A stretch of 20,224 nucleotides of DNA, from contig WELB01000125.1 in NCBI GenBank assembly GCA_009602725.1, positions 94,160 through 114,383 on the forward strand, given 5' to 3'. The position numbers and the translations under genes were made by a program. The notes beneath the pieces were generated by a model, which saw only the letters and a list, made by a program, of their open reading frames with translations, ran no database searches and had not been told where the DNA came from. The DNA comes from Spirogloea muscicola (taxonomy: Eukaryota; Streptophyta; Zygnematophyceae; Spirogloeales; Spirogloeaceae). Positions within the stretch are counted from its first letter, which is position 1, and each line of letters starts with the position of its first letter. This document shows positions 8,032-20,150 of this stretch, piece by piece.

Positions 8032-11000
8032 ATGGCCAGCGCCGTGGCGGCGCTGGCGACAGCGCCGTCGCCAGCGGCGCTGTCGGCCAGGCCGTTAGCC
8101 ATTGCGCCGCCGCCGCTCTTGGCTCTCAGGCTCCGCAGGCGCCTGGACGTGCGCGCCGCCGCGAGGGACCGGCCCGCCGGGCGCGGCCAGGCGCTAGTCC
8201 AGGACCCGGCCNGGCGGCGGCGACATCCTCCTGACCGCTGAGGGCCTCGGCAAGTCCTTCGATGGCCTGCGGGACCTGTTCGACGGCCTGGACCTCACCG
8301 TCGCGCGCGGCCAGAAGATCGGCCTCCTTGGCCCCAATGGCAGCGGCAAGAGCACCCTCCTCCGCGTGCTCACCGGCCGCGACGCCCCCGACCGCGGCTC
8401 CGTCGTGCTGCGCAAGGCCGTCTCCATCGGCTACCTCGCGCAGGTGCCAAGCTCCTCTCACCTGCCCAACTTTCAATCAACTCCAAAGCCCTAGACCAAA
8501 ACCCTGTCCTGTGATCTTAGTAAGGATTTCAGTGAAGTTGTATCGGCCCAACTCTCGATGTAACCTCCAAAGCCCTGGACCCAGAACCCTGCCTTGTGAT
8601 TTTCAGAGGATTGTATTGAAGTTGTATCGCTGAGCTGCTGTAACATTCTCTGGTTGTCAAAGAAGATGATTTCATAACAGGAAGGTATTGCATACATTAG
8701 AAGGAGGCAGTGAGCACGACCCAGAACCACCAGTCTTGTGATTTACATCACATTGTTGTGAAGTTGTGTCGCTGATTTCTGTGATAACCTCTGGTTGTTA
8801 CGGAAGATCTGATGTCATATCACTAAGGGATTGCATGCAATTGAAGGAGTCACTGAGCACGACGCGCATCATTGGTGTTGCGTTGTGGGTGGCAGGAGCC
8901 GGAGCTGAACTCTGAGCTCTCGGTGCTTGAGGTGGTGCTTGCGGCCGAGACCCCCATCATGGCTGCCGTGCGCGAGTACGAGATGAGCGTCGTAAGGGCG
9001 AGCGCCAGGCAAGACCGCGAGGAGGAGCGGATTGCGCAGGCCGCCCTGGACCATATGAACGCCCTCCAGGCGTGGGACGTCGCCAGCGAGGCCGAGAAGG
9101 TCCTCCAGATGCTTGGTGTTGGTTTCACTGATCGCAAGGTGCGCTACACTTATGCCCGCTGCTTGCACTGAGCTTGCAGGCAAACATGACAGCCTTTGGA
9201 GGGCCTTAGAGGAGCTAAATCCTAAAACCCTCCTCACTTTTCATCTAATTTGGATGCTTATTGCATTAGTCTCCCGTCAACATTGCCCGATTTCAGTAGC
9301 ATTGGTTAGGAGCAGGAGCAGGAGCCGGAGAATGTAGAGCCTTCCTATTTGAACAAGAGTATTGAATCAGCTTTTGCCTTTAACTGCACCATTTTGTGGA
9401 TCATCTGGTAGTCCATGCCTTTATCCTCCACTCTTACGGTACAGTATGATATTTTACTACAGCTGACTACAAGTCTTGTACCTCCTCACCTGGAATCAAT
9501 AGGTGGGGACTCTCAGTGGCGGTCAAAAGAAGCGGGTTGCCATGGCCTCCACGCTCTTGGCAAAGCCGGAGCTTGTTGTGCTGGATGTGAGGCATCTCCC
9601 ATCCTTCCCACAGGAGAAGAGCGAGAGAAAATCAAGTTGGTCATAAATTGAGATGACGGTGTCAGTGTGGCTGAAAAGACAGCCAGGACTGCTGTGGCAT
9701 CTTGTGAATCAATGGTAAGACAGTAGCTGAGTTGCTGTACAATCTACTCGGAAAAAGTGACATGGAGCCTGTCATTCTGCAGGAGCCCACAAATCACATG
9801 GATGTGCACATGATTGAGTGGATGGAGCGACTCCTCAGTGACCCTGCACTTGCTGTTCTTCTGGTGATGCATCCTCAATCTGAACCAGATGGAGAAGATG
9901 GAGTCTTCATATCTATTGCAGCTAATGATCGAGACTAACTCTATACAGAAACCTGTTTTTGTTGAGGTTCGAGGCACATGAAGTGAGCAAGTTAGCTGGT
10001 GTAACGGGCAGCTGATAACTGCCCGTTCCATGCTGATTTAGCACATGATGATTTAGCACTAACATGGCTTCCTCAAGCTTCCCGCAGGTAACACACGACC
10101 GCTATTTCCTAGACAAGGTGTGCAACGAGATGGTGGAGCTGGACAAAGGAAAGGCCTTTCGGCACACCGGCAACTACAGCTGCTTCCTGGCGAACCGGGG
10201 GCAGCGGCTGGCAGACGAGGAGGCCGCCATTGGACGAGCCGAGACTGTCCTGAGGAAAGAGGCAGAGTGGATGAGAAGGCAACCCAAGGTACGCGTTCCG
10301 GAAAGCATGTATAGCCCTGTACATTCTCAATTGTTCAGTTATGTAGGTGATGCATGATGAGCGCGGTCCTTGTGATGCCCAATTTCAGATGCCTACCATG
10401 AAGCAGGGGGGTTAGCTTTCAAGTTCAGATTTATACTGAGCTCTGAGGTTGTTAATGGCTTCCAGATTTTCTCTTCTCGCACGTAAATTGCATGATAGTA
10501 GTGCATGGTATCGCTATTGAGTTTCTCTACGGCCAGACGATTTTATATTGCCAGCTCCATAATTGTGGCACTGTTTGTACAGGCCAGGAGCACCAAAAGC
10601 AGGTCAAGAATTGAACGTTTTCATACTCTGACCCAACAAGCGGACAGGGGCAGAAAGGCAGAGGACCTCCAGATGGAATTGGGAGAAGCAAGGCTTGGTA
10701 CCAAGGTGCTGGCTTTGAAGAACGCCACAGCAAAACGGGGTGACAAGACCATATTTCAATCATTCAGGTGAGTGGCGGGTGGTGACACTGTTCCGAACCT
10801 TCATACCTGACTGAATGTTGCCCGCTACAGGACTTTGAGCTTGGCTTTTCCCAGTGTCAAATTTCTGCCTAGGTCGTTCATGAAACAAGCAGCAATTATG
10901 AATGGTTGGCATGCATTTGCATGGCAACAGTCACGAATTTGGTAAGGGGGAGCGTGTAGGGGTGGTTGGGCGGAACGGCGTTGGCAAGTCCACGGTCAGT

Positions 11001-13589
11001 CTAATCCACTTCTACATGCTAAAGTATCTTCTGCGCCCTTCAGCTCTATACCTCTGTGATAATCTGGCAGCACTGAGGTTGACATATGATATATAAGCCT
11101 GATTGCAAGCCCTTGTGATTCACAAAGAGCTGCAGCACGATTGATACTAACAGGATGGCAATACACTGTGCAGTTCTTGGAGGCCCTTGCAGGGGAGTTG
11201 CCCTTGGAGCAAGGGCAACGTGATCCCGGCGAGACACTGGTATGTGCTAAAGACTCGCCAGGCCTTGTTTCAAGAGTGAGCAATAGCCAGTGGGTGAAAG
11301 GCTCCAGCACTGGCAGCTTGATTGAACGGCTTCACTGCACCATCTAGGCTCCATCCTGCTAGATATCGATTGGCATTACGAGAGTTGGGACTCATGGCAA
11401 AAGAAATGTTATCCAACAATCGTATTTGGAAACAATGATTGGTAGATACTGGTGTTGTTACTGCACAAGCTATGGATTGGGGTTTTAAGTCTTATATAAG
11501 AAAGGAAGGGTGCCATGTATTAGTAAGTTATTAGGTACTTGACGCACTTTATTACCCTGCAGGCTCTTGCCTTCTACAAGCAGCAGACTCCTGCCATCCC
11601 CGACGACATGAGGGTTATTGACTATGCCAGACAGTTTGGAGAGACTGTAGCAATTGGGAAAGAGGCAAGTGGGGGGTTCCAGGGCGCTGGTTCCCATGAG
11701 AAGGAGACTGTGACAGCAGTCAGCTTGTTGGAGCGGTTTGGCTTCTCTCGCAGCAAGCAGTACGACTTGTGAGACCCCCAACAGCCCCTTGAGCTCGCGC
11801 CATTTGCTGTATTCCTCAGGATCATGCAGAAGTGCAATTATGTCAAATTTCAGTATCTAAGAGATGAGCAGGGAGTTCAGAAAATATTTTGCAGGCCTTT
11901 TCAGACTTGGGCCTTTCATCACATCTCTTTTGTGTGTGCATGGCATCAGTGCAAGCAAGCTCAGCGGAGGAGAGAGAAGGCGGCTCTATCTTGCCACGCT
12001 TTTGATGCAGAGGCCGAACTTCCTCCTGCTGGACGAGCCCACCAATGACCTGGATCTTTCCACTATTGAGGTACAGTGTGCTTAAGTCTTTCACCTTGCA
12101 CAGTCTCAAAAGAAAGTGCGTGTACATCAAGGCTGTAACATGACCTCACGGTGTACAAGTCTGCTCTTGGCATGTCTACCTGCTGGGCACCTGATGTTAT
12201 CAGATTTGTTACCTGTCATTCATCTTGAGGACTCCATTGATTGCACGGTGTTGTAAGGTTTACCTTGGCATGTTCACTTGTTCTACACCAACTGTCATTA
12301 GGCTGTATATCAATTCTTCATCTATCAGACCGAGTTTCTTGCCATCCTCAGTTGCTGAAATGACAAGAAGCTGGCTATTCTCTATATTCTTCACAGGCGA
12401 TGGGTGTCTCTTAAATGTTGCTGATGCAATCGTGCCTGGCAATGACTAGGCCTTGGAGTCCTTCCTTGAGGCTTTTGAGGGGTGCATTGTGGTAGTGTCC
12501 CATGACCGTGCATTTATGGACAATGTGACGTCAAGACATTTTGTCTTGGAGGGCAACGCGAGCATACAGCTGTATGATGGGTCGTACACGGAGTATGTTG
12601 AAGATGCCATGAAGCGGGATAAGGAGGCCAAGAGAGAAAGCAAGAGGCAGCCAGCAAGTATGGCATGCAGCACCAATGGATACCTGGATCTCTGGTCTCA
12701 GACTTTGATACTATACTTATTGGAATTATGGCAAGTATTAGTCTCTATCAATACGTTAGCACTCATCAGCCGCAAGCACTGCTAATTGCTGTGCATAGAT
12801 CATGACACACCTTCTTGCAGATGGTCAAGGACGTGTAGCTGCTCCGAGTGCTCAAGTTGCTAGTCAAGCAAGTACCGTAGCCAAAGTGAAGAAGGCAAGT
12901 GGGGAGAGAAGATTGTCCTACATGGAGAAGAAAGAGTATGAGGTACTTGACGTTCTACACTCTGGCTCTGTATGGATGTTAAAGCATTCAGCTAAGTAGT
13001 CGTACTTGTCTCCATCTTGTAGCAAGATCCTGTTATCAGGATGGAATCCAGTACAACCTTTGCTTATGAGCTTTGCAAATGTTTGAGATACAGGGATTGG
13101 AGAAGGAGATTGAAAGACTTGGACGCCACAAGGTGAAGCTAGAGCAGGAACTTGAGGTCAATACAGCAGACTACGAGAAGCTGAGCTCGCTTGGGCAGAA
13201 GATAGCAGTTGTCATGGCTGACATTGACAAGAAGGTGCGTCTGATGGATGCGTCAAATGGTTCAAGCATGTCATTCCTGACATATCATCTATGACATAAG
13301 CCACTGGGTGTGCCGAGCAGAGAGGATTTTAGTCCTGCTTGCCACGAGCTTCAGATAGGAGTTGTGTTGGCATTGCCTAGTACTTGTGCCATGGTCCTTT
13401 GCTCGTAAGAGCCCCAACATCTACGTTCACAATCCCTCAGCATCCTCGATGCTGAGTGGATAGTACTTTGGTGCTTTATTTGCTTCCTGTAGTGTCTGTT
13501 AACAATGCAATATGACATGATACTATACAAATTAATTTGCTTTGCAGACGGAACGGTGGTTGGAGCTTGCGGAGATAGCGGAAGCTTGA
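8032..13589 (+). CDS. ABCF: ABC-F ATPase (Uup/ABCF5-like), probably organelle-targeted, complete
   Basis: Fourteen exons: 8032-8443, 8896-9138, 9503-9586, 9783-9863, 10088-10288, 10583-10767, 10931-10994, 11174-11239, 11563-11768, 11950-12070, 12450-12657, 12821-12942, 13094-13234, 13548-13589. Ignoring the N at 8212, they total 2175 nt, or 724 aa, all in phase. Residues 1-60 are rich in Ala, Pro and Arg and poor in acidic residues, like a transit peptide. The first ATPase has Walker [10 protein letters not shown] (100-108), LSGGQ (222-226), VVLDEPTNHMD and VTHDRYFLD. The linker [20 protein letters not shown] is typical of ABC-F. The second ATPase has GRNGVGKST (415-423), LSGGE (518-522), [11 protein letters not shown] and SHDRAF. 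The charged C-terminus (about 650-720) is coiled-coil-like, as in Uup. No membrane segment is present. ABC-F proteins bind the ribosomal E site and modulate translation; there is no large Arm insertion. A cytosolic role cannot be excluded. Confidence 0.93.
8212..8212 (+). other. Ambiguous base that breaks the ABC-F frame
   Basis: The only N in the window falls at a codon boundary after residue 60 (Ala). Counted as a base, it shifts exon 1 into a stop shortly after. Counted as absent, the frame runs from the ATG directly into [16 protein letters not shown], the start of the first ATPase domain. It is best read as a base-call or assembly error in a GC-rich stretch rather than a mutation. Confidence 0.85.
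8481..8860 (+). repeat. Three diverged tandem copies within ABC-F intron 1
   Basis: Unit 1 (8481-8564, truncated), unit 2 (8565-8717) and unit 3 (8718-8860) share, in order, a CCCAGAACC-type start, CTTGTGAT, GAAGTTGT(A/G)TCGCTGA, TAACxTTCTCTGGTTGT-like, AAGATGAT/AAGATCTGAT, ATTGCAT, GAAGGAG and TGAGCACGAC. The period is about 140 bp. The repeat ends shortly before the exon 2 acceptor at 8895, so intron 1 probably grew by tandem duplication. Confidence 0.75.
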
Positions 13590-15210
13590 GAGTGAGCACA
13601 ACTTGGACAGAATGGCGCTGCTTGGACATGACTTGCAGCTGGACATTGAGAGGCAAGCTTAAGGTCAAGCAGGTGACAGGTTGGTGCATAATTGGCCCTG
13701 CAACTTTTTCAGCATGTGTTCCAGCCCAGCATGCTAAGCCTCCCTTCTGTTACCTCCCTTCTAATATCTGCCTCATCCAGAATTATGACATGTCAAGTAC
13801 ATACCTTCAAAAGTGTATCCACAGTCAGTGTAAAGCGATTCTTAAACATGTGCTGGGCATTGTCCAAGTGATTTATGATTACCTTGCTAAGAAGGCATAA
13901 GAGATGCTAGTCAGCACCTCAATTGTCATGGTTAGTCAAGTGCACCCGCTCTAACTCAAGACTACTGGCCTGCTTTGTAGTACACAGGTTGCCCTCTAAC
14001 TGGTAGGCTTGTTTGAAGTGTCCTTGGTGGGTGTATACTGCACCCACAAAGGTGCAGTATAGTGCGCTGAAGGGTAGGCCTCAAACTTGCATTCCTGATG
14101 CTCTGCACTGCGTTGTTGGCCATCCTTTTATATGTCAGGAAGCCCCGCAGGACAGGCAGCCGCATTGGTGCAAGGCCTCCAAGATCAGGCATTGTGGAGA
14201 CATTGGAGTCCTCCACTTGTGCAAGAGTGCTGGATGGCAACAAGCTCGCCACGAAAGCCTGGTCTCATGTGCTATATGGCCTCCACAGAATGTCTACATC
14301 TTGGCTACCACCTGCCTGACTCCGTCAGCTGGGCCTCAACATGGCATCCATAGAATTTGAAGCCTGAAAGCCCATCATGGCAGAAGCCCTGAAGCCTGAC
14401 CAATCCTGGCCCTTCTCTGTGCCTTTAAGCTCTGGCGCTGCATGATTGACCGGCTGGTCGAGCTCCTGAAGCTGCCTCGGATGTTGCGCGACACAATCCT
14501 CTTATCTCTAGCACAGCCGTTAAGTGACGGATTACTGAGCAGCCCTCGGTCCCCAAGGCTTCACATAAGCGTCCTTCTGCCACATGGCTAGTCTTCACTG
14601 CCGCTTTGTAGCTTCAGCAAGACATTTGTCCAAGTAGCAAAAATAGAAGGCCTTGGCAGTCCCCTTCTCAACAAAGACAACGATCTTCAAGCAATTACAG
14701 TCTCGCTTTTACAAGCCTCAAAGAGTACAAGTGACAAGTGAGTATCAGTAGTGAGGAGAGTTGCTCCTCTCTATCCTTGTCTTATTGTCATGCTCCTTCC
14801 TGAAGGCAGGCGCCAAAGGCAGCAGCCTGCTCTCACTTTCCCTACCCAACCTCATCGTAGCTTCGTCAGCCAGCTTCTTACAAGTATGGCACAAGACAAT
14901 ACTCCGCTCTTGCATTGCACTTGCAACTTGGATAATATCAGTCCACCTGCAATGTGGGCAAGTGCTTCAGTTCCAACATTGAGTTTTATGAGCATAAATC
15001 TTACGGAGGCGAGGGATAAGATAATGGCAGGCATTGGCTCACCCCACCAGAGAAATTACTGCACATGCAAATGTCAGCTCATCTCCAGAATCTACGATGT
15101 GATGAAGCCTACCAGCTGGATGTGACAGCTATACAAGAGAGCTCAGCGGCCGTTAGACGACTACACTGAAGACATGGTCTGGAAATTATATGTACTTGAG
15201 GCGAGAGAAC
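13590..15210. other. Convergent 3' spacer, no convincing gene
   Basis: This lies between the stop codons of the ABC-F and PPR genes. TGTAA at 13829-13833 (plus) and TTACA at 14878-14882 (TGTAA on minus) are possible polyadenylation signals with little weight. A short inverted repeat is at 14034-14061. Several frames of 60-125 codons are open on both strands, but none has a recognisable domain, codon bias like the neighbours or splice structure. A decayed mobile element in 14000-15130 is possible but not shown. Confidence 0.5.
14034..14061. repeat. 11-bp inverted repeat with 6-nt loop
   Basis: TATACTGCACC, loop CACAAA, then GGTGCAGTATA, with perfect arms. It is in the spacer between two convergent genes, where an RNA fold near a 3' end is plausible. 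No other evidence supports a function. Confidence 0.7.
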
Positions 15211-18200
15211 CTACCGCTCTGCTTCGTGAAAGGCCTGCATGAGCCACTTATAGCTTGATGCATTGGGCAAGAGCCCGTCCTTCCACATGTGCCCCATGAT
15301 GCCCGATGCCTCTTGATACTTCCCTGTCACCGCATACCTGCAGCAGAAATATGTTGACGGCTTCAGCAATGCTCTATGAGACCCAAGTGTGAGTTCATGG
15401 TATGATTGGAAGCCAGCTCTGCTAAATGAAGAAAGAATCTAAAGAGCGATAACATGTAAACAGTATTGGTTCTGAAGTAAAGTCAAGGAACACGAAAGCT
15501 TACGCCTGGAGCAGAGAGTCATAGTTGCCTGCTGTCAGCTTCAGTCCTCCGGCTCTAACCAATTTGAAGATCTTAAGGGTCTTTGCTACATCTCCATGTG
15601 AAGCGTACGACTTTGCCAGCAGCGCATACGTGGTGGCATTGATTGGCATGCCCCTGGTCTTCATGGTGCCGACCACCTCCTGCATGTCAATCGCTCACGG
15701 GCCTTAAATCTCGGTTGCAGAATGTGACTAGTAAGAGAAAAAGTTCCGCTGAGATTACAATTATCTTACTCTTTGCTCATGCCAAGACATGACAATGCAC
15801 TTCAAGGGCATCCTCATCATGTTACCTTATTGCAACCTCTCCTGCACACCAATGCAATCTAACAAGCACATTAACCATCAGCCAAGTCAAGTCATATCCA
15901 CAGCGGTGAGGAAGAGACTGCAATCACAGTATCTTACCTTGCACTTGGCTGAGTTGCCAGCGGCACTGTGGGCTTCGAGGAGGGCAGTGAGCGAGGCCCC
16001 ATCTGGCTGCATGCTGTCCCCGTCCATTCTTCTTATCAAGTCCTCAGCCTTTTCAGACAGGCCTGCCTGTCACGTGAGCAATGGATTTTGAGAGGGGCAA
16101 CAATGAGCAAAGCGCAGGCCACCAGACCTTGTTAACCAGGACTATCACATGCTGTTTGCTGTACACTTGATACGTGTTATACGCAAGCACCTAATGATCA
16201 TGTGATGCTGCGTTCCAAGCTGAATATACGCCAGACGCACGCATCACGAAGTGAATGCACAGCTTAAGAGAAGAGTAAGTTGTGCATCCTTCCATATGTT
16301 CCACTGCAATACTGTGTGCAATGCAGTGACGAGCTTCTACAAAGTTGGTTCAAGACGAGTGGAGGTGAATGAGGGTTAACCTTGCCATAGACCTCCAGCA
16401 AGGAGTTGTACATCTCTAGACTGGGGAAGAACCCGCGCTCTGCAGCCTGCTTCACGACCTCCTCCACGTCCTGCCATTGCTCATCGCGCCCGTAAGCAGC
16501 GACGAGATTCCGGAAGGTTGTCTTATTGGGTTCCAGGCCCCCCCGGAGCATTTTGTTGTAGCATGCCACCGCAGCCCGTCTTTGACCGCCCCGCGAGAGC
16601 GCGTTGATGAGCAGGTTGAATGTGGAGACTGTGGGTGGGTACCCTGCCGTCTGCATCTCCTCAAAGACGAGTAACGCCATCTCATGGTCTCCTGCCTGGA
16701 AGCAAGAGCCATGAGAGAACGAGAAGAAAACAGGGCAACGTGATGAGATTAGGGGTTTATCACCTAGGCCTTCAGTCTGAATTCTTGCTTAAGGTCATCA
16801 TGTCAAAGTTCGTGTGCTAACAGTTCTAGCCTTACCACCTTTGACTCCAAAGTACTGCAGCAAGCTCATTGATTGTGCATCCACTGTGGAAGTTGAGAAC
16901 TAGGAAACTAGATGCCTGCCAAGGACCAAAAAGCACTTACATGGTGCCAAACAAGTTGCTTTGCACTGATTATACGATACAGAGGTGCTCTGCAAGAACT
17001 TGATCGAGGATGACATTGGGTCAAGGACAGAGGTGAAGCACAAGGGTGTGGAGCCAGGGCAGAGGCCTAGCTACCTTGGCCAAAATGTCGAGGAGAGTGG
17101 AATAAATCATGGCGTCAGCGCGGCAGCCCTCCTGCTGCATTGTCCTCAAGATATTCAGAGCCTTCTTCGTCAGCCCATCCCGCCCATACGCCTTGATCAT
17201 CGCGCTGTACGTCCACGCGTTCGGCATGAAGCTGCATATGTGTGGACTTGGACAAGGGTTGTCAAGACCCTGCGCGCAAATGTCTGCATTGCATGAAAGC
17301 ATCGCCTTGTCCTGCATGCATTCAGATGGTGCTGACAAACTCAATCGCAGGGTCTGGGAATGAAGACTAGGCCATAGCTCCCACATGATTACTGGAAAGT
17401 CTTCAAGTCTGAGCAACATTGCAGGAACTCCACCCAGTACAAGACACTATTTGAAGGTCAGCTAACCCGGTCTAATAAACCAGGCTAAATTGCATGCATA
17501 ATATTGAGACCCAAAGTAGCAAAGCCTGTCTGTCCTTCTCTAGCCCTTGCCGGTGGAGCCTACCAAAATGCTCCTCAAGAGAATTTACCCTTTGTGGCGG
17601 AGCTCGTTGAGCGTCTGCTGGGCCATGTCCCAGAGTCCGAGGCGGGCAAACGACTCAAGCAAGGCGTTGTAAGCCTTAAGATCCGGTTGGTGGCCTGCAG
17701 CCTGCATCTCCGCGAACATCTCCTGGGCGCCCGCCGGGTGGCCCTCGCGCGCGTATGCACTCAGCATCGTGCTATACAGGATCATGTCAGCTTGCAAGCC
17801 ATCACACCTGCAGAGGAGAGAGAGCATTGGAGAAGCGGAAGTGAGGAGTCAGGAGGAGACGACAAGGAGGCGAGAGGGAGCAGGTGTGCCATGAGGGAGC
17901 GACCTGTTCCTAAGAACCTGAACGCAATCAAAGGACCCATTACTCATTGCTGTAAGTTATTAACTTCTGTAACATGTAACAAAAAGGCCGTGACTAAGCC
18001 GTGAGTAGCGGACCGCATGCCGTCGAAGATGGCGCGGATCTGCTCCAACGGCATGCCGCCCTTGGCGCACGCGTGGATGACGGAGCCATAGAGGATCGTG
18101 TCGGGCTGCACGCCCTCTCCCTTCATCTTGTCCAGCAGAGCCAGCGCCTCCTTGTACTGCCCGCACCGTGCATAACTGCAAATGGGCAGGACCCAGAGTA

Positions 18201-19933
18201 CTATTCAAGGGGACTCAGAGAAGTAGGACCTAGTAGCTAAACAGAACGCATGGCATTAGAAATTGTCAATCATCCTCTCGGCAATCAAGGCCCTTCCTTG
18301 TGCGAGGATGGAGTAGTGACGACAGAGTCGACAATCTGCACAGCACTTGTTATCTTGGACTTGCAGCAGATGACCAAGCAAGTAATCTGGTAATAATCTG
18401 ATAGAAACAAAGTCCTCAATGCAGGAGCTTACTGAGCATTACGTGCACGGCCGAATTGAGAAACTTGGCACAGCGAACTTGGTGACTGATACTGGTTCTG
18501 ATGGTTCCATAGTATGACCATGCGGCTGCGGGAGCAGCCTGCTAGATGCAGCGCTCACCTGCTGATGACGGCACTGTACACGAAGAGGTCGATGTACACC
18601 CCAGAGCGCTGCATGCGGTGGAACAGGTCTTCTGTGAGGGCGACATCGCCAGCGCGGCCCGCCAGGCTGATGGCCTGCGTCCACAGCCGCATGTCTGCCT
18701 GGCGGCTCCCCTGCTCCTGCAATCAGGGACTTGCAAGCGGGACACACAGTTGACTTCGTTTGGAGTGCCTTAGACAGCACCAATATATAAGCGTAGCATC
18801 TTCTGCAGTAGAGGGCCCAGTTTCAGCTTCTGATTAAGATTCGGATTCAGACTCAGCCCAGATTCTAGGCTGCTTGTGGTGTCTGGGTATAGGAAGCCAT
18901 TGATATGAACCAAGTATGTTTGTGCTATCATTAAAGGCTTCTGACAGGCCGAAAGTCAGAGCAAGCTCACAAATGCAGGTTGTCACTGTCAAAAGGATAT
19001 GGGGGGGTGTAAGAGTACAGTCGTGAGTTGTGGCAGGCCTTGATGCGTAGAGGGGTCCAGGGTGTGGAGCTCAGCTGACCTGCAGCCACAGAAAGGCGCG
19101 GCAAGCCAGCACGTGGCCGCGGTCCTCGGCTACGCGCCTGAGCGCCAGTGACCAGGCCGCCATGGGCGCACCCTGGAAGCCCGCAAGCGTGGCGTCCAAG
19201 GGGCCATCAATGGGCGTGTTTGCCAACGCAAGAAGGATCCGGTTCGCCTGGTCTGCCGCTGAACCTGCGCTGCCGCTGCCACGACGAGTGAGCAGTTTGG
19301 ACATGGCTTCTATGAATATGTATATAACGTAAATGCAGTGGCACTTGGCGACTGCACTTTGTATGATCAATTTGCAAAGCTGGAAGGTGATGATTGTCAG
19401 GGTAAAGGCTAAGTCCAAGTTTAGGGTTGACAATCAGGGTTGTATTCTGGACTATAGAATCCTGAGCTGCACAAGATTGACTACCCAGGTGATATGAGCC
19501 GGCAGGGGTGCTGCTAATGCGCACCCAAGATCCTAATCTCCAACCCTAATTTTGGAGCTAAACCCCAAACCCAAGACCACAGCTGAGGCGGTGGCGGACC
19601 TGGCCCGGCGCTCTCCCGCAACGTGCCTCTGCCATGGCCATGACCACGGCGGGCTCCTCCGGCCTCCTTAGGCTTGCCAGGTGACTGGCGCTGGGATTGA
19701 CTACCACCTCCACTACTGCTGCCACGACGCTCGCCGCCAGAGCTACCGCCACGGCCATTGCTACTGCTGTGACGGCCGCCCTCTTGCTGCGCAGCCCGTC
19801 CAGCCGGCGGCAAGGAGACCCTTGCCGAGCTTGGTGGGCGCGTCCCAGCGGCCATGGCTGTCGACCGAGAACGCAGGACCCAATTGTGGAGCTGCAGACC
19901 CATTGTCTTGTTGCGGCTCAGGAGCTCCGCCAT
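15211..19933 (-). CDS. P-class pentatricopeptide repeat (PPR) protein, complete
   Basis: Ten exons on minus: 19933-19600, 19264-19080, 18716-18559, 18175-18014, 17807-17589, 17231-17075, 16695-16381, 16066-15938, 15679-15504, 15337-15211. They total 1962 nt, or 653 aa, with all junctions in phase. From about residue 180 there are 13 tandem repeats of about 35 aa, for example DMILYSTMLSAYAREG and NAWTYSAMIKAYGRDG, plus a final half repeat ending FHEAER. No E, DYW or SMR domain follows, so it is P-class. PPR proteins bind single-stranded RNA in plastids or mitochondria and affect its stability, splicing or translation. The first exon encodes a Ser/Gly/Arg-rich N-terminus with MGLQLHNWVLRSRSTAMAAG, which could be a targeting peptide. 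Two points are uncertain: the exon 2 acceptor could be 19252 instead of 19264, and the protein could start at ATG 19304 (MSKLLTRRGSGSAGS), dropping exon 1. The repeat region is secure. Confidence 0.88.
19420..19428. promoter_or_regulatory. Telo-box-like motif near the PPR gene start
   Basis: TTTAGGGTT on plus (AACCCTAAA on minus). It lies in the proposed first intron, or, if translation starts at 19304, in the 5' region of the PPR gene. Confidence 0.3.
19542..19549. promoter_or_regulatory. Second telo-box-like motif near the PPR gene start
   Basis: AACCCTAA on plus, followed by a related CTAAACCCC at 19558. Together with the motif at 19420 and the one before the ABC-F gene, telo-box units cluster near two of the three gene starts. 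Function is inferred only from plant promoters. Confidence 0.3.
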
Positions 19934-20097
19934 GGTTGTGCTAGCGGCGTGGACGCCCCAATGAACGTCACGCCAGGGCGGCGCTGAGCCCCGGAATGTC
20001 AGCAGCCACCAGAAGGCTCAAGCTACACCATGGCCGCCGCTGCGGGCGCTGGCGCCGCTCGCCTGTGGCAAGCTCCTCATCCGCCATTCCTCCTCCC

Positions 20098-20150
<53 letters not shown>

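Noticed and set aside
14751-15125. 124-codon frame considered as a retroelement remnant
   Set aside because: No gag, protease, integrase or reverse transcriptase motif was found, and no long terminal repeats are seen nearby.
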